Below, piece after piece: positions 31,245-31,758 of a stretch of 31,758 nt of DNA. The notes below the pieces were generated by a model. It made no database searches. It saw nothing but the letters and a program-made list of their open reading frames with translations, and was not told where the DNA came from. The DNA is from JAYUHK01 sp043767025. GTDB lineage: Bacteria > Bacteroidota > Bacteroidia > Chitinophagales > Saprospiraceae. Position numbers and translations under genes: made by a program. Location: contig JAYUHK010000106.1 of NCBI GenBank assembly GCA_043767025.1, forward strand, positions 1-31,758, read 5' to 3'. The stretch's first letter is position 1; every line of letters begins with the position of its first letter.

Positions 31245-31757
31245 CTAATAAAAAAAATCGTAGCTTACCGTGTCGTGCGGAATCGTGTAGATGCTGTCTT
31301 TGACTGGGGTAAACATTCCCATTTTAGCCCCTCCATACCCAAACTGAATGTATTTCCCACCTACGCATTGATGAATCATTGTAGTATCAACATACTTTCC
31401 TGATAGCTGTATAGAGGTACCATTTCCTTTAACATCGTTGCTAAAAAATCTAAATTCATCCATTTCGTTGAGTGAGTGGATATTTTTGATGTGCATTTTT
31501 ATCCATGCTTCGGGAGCCATCGAAAAATTGACAACGCTTTGCCCTCTTTTATCGCCCAAGCCAAACAAGCCCGGCACTGGCAAAAAGTATTCATCGTAGT
31601 AGCGCGGTCCGCTAAAAAAGCTCAAATAAAAAGACGTAATAGCAGTATCAGGAAATGTGAAACTAAAATTTCCCTCCATGTCAGTAGAGGCAGAGCCTAC
31701 TGTTACTCTTTTGGGTATGCACAAAAAACAGGTTTCTATACTTTTGGACAGCACTAC
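31245..31757 (-). CDS. Hypothetical envelope protein, C-terminal part (5' end outside window)
   Basis: The frame is open to the window edge (base 31757), so the gene begins outside; about 170 residues are visible. An early segment, VGSASTDMEGNFSFTF, resembles the end of a carboxypeptidase-regulatory or transthyretin-like beta-sandwich, with a T-D-x-E/x-G-x-F pattern. The rest is beta-rich with many aromatic residues and ends SYDFFY. Such domains are frequent in Bacteroidota lipoproteins and T9SS cargo, but no signal sequence is visible here and I do not assign a function. It is transcribed toward lpxK, with 137 bases between them. Confidence 0.65.
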   Translation of the reverse strand, partial: VVLSKSIETCFLCIPKRVTVGSASTDMEGNFSFTFPDTAITSFYLSFFSGPRYYDEYFLPVPGLFGLGDKRGQSVVNFSMAPEAWIKMHIKNIHSLNEMDEFRFFSNDVKGNGTSIQLSGKYVDTTMIHQCVGGKYIQFGYGGAKMGMFTPVKDSIYTIPHDTVSYDFFY

Positions 31758-31758
31758 C

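Overview
The window looks like a chromosomal segment of a Bacteroidota bacterium. The evidence is a giant SprB-repeat adhesin with a gliding-motility/type IX secretion (T9SS) C-terminal domain, a PorP/SprF-family partner, a second protein ending in a T9SS type A-like sorting domain, a DUF6089-like barrel, and several -7 boxes of the Bacteroidota form TAnnTTTG. lpxK, lspA, parvulin chaperones and barrels show a Gram-negative envelope. A Cytophagia- or Saprospiria-like member is my inference; the sequence does not settle genus or class. I saw no rRNA, tRNA, CRISPR array or intact insertion sequence.

Layout. 1-5782 (+): the 3' 4 kb of the adhesin gene, an AT-rich patch with an antitoxin-like ORF and a truncated MazF/PemK-like start, then the PorP/SprF gene. 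5779-9041 (-): gltX, folB fused to a cysteine-rich CWC domain, a STAS-domain protein and a Fur-family regulator. 9237-18331 (+): S9 peptidase, MscS channel, an Rpn-type PD-(D/E)XK nuclease with a heptad-repeat tail, a Prc-type tail-specific protease, an Uup-like ABC-F ATPase and a small secreted protein. 18390-31757 (-): a MORN-repeat protein and DUF6089-like barrel, a YkgJ-type cysteine-cluster protein with three SurA/parvulin-type periplasmic proteins, lspA, an alpha/beta hydrolase, an LD-carboxypeptidase, a CxxCH-containing T9SS cargo, an acyltransferase with lpxK, and a partial hypothetical gene.

How the genes fit together. Most of the window serves the cell envelope: surface adhesin and secretion partner, periplasmic folding helpers, lipoprotein maturation (LspA), peptidoglycan recycling (LD-carboxypeptidase), lipid A synthesis (LpxK), osmotic safety (MscS) and periplasmic proteolysis (Prc, S9 peptidase). 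Housekeeping genes (gltX, folB, fur) are interspersed.

The least ordinary items are the FolB-CWC fusion, the Rpn gene with 14 units of exactly 21 bp in its tail, the apparent toxin-antitoxin remnant between adhesin and partner, a heptanucleotide repeat family at two loci, a perfect 18-bp hairpin inside the chaperone cluster, and paired 15-bp direct repeats upstream of that cluster. I found no clearly new multi-gene defence or biosynthetic system. The Rpn locus is the best candidate for an active conflict element.
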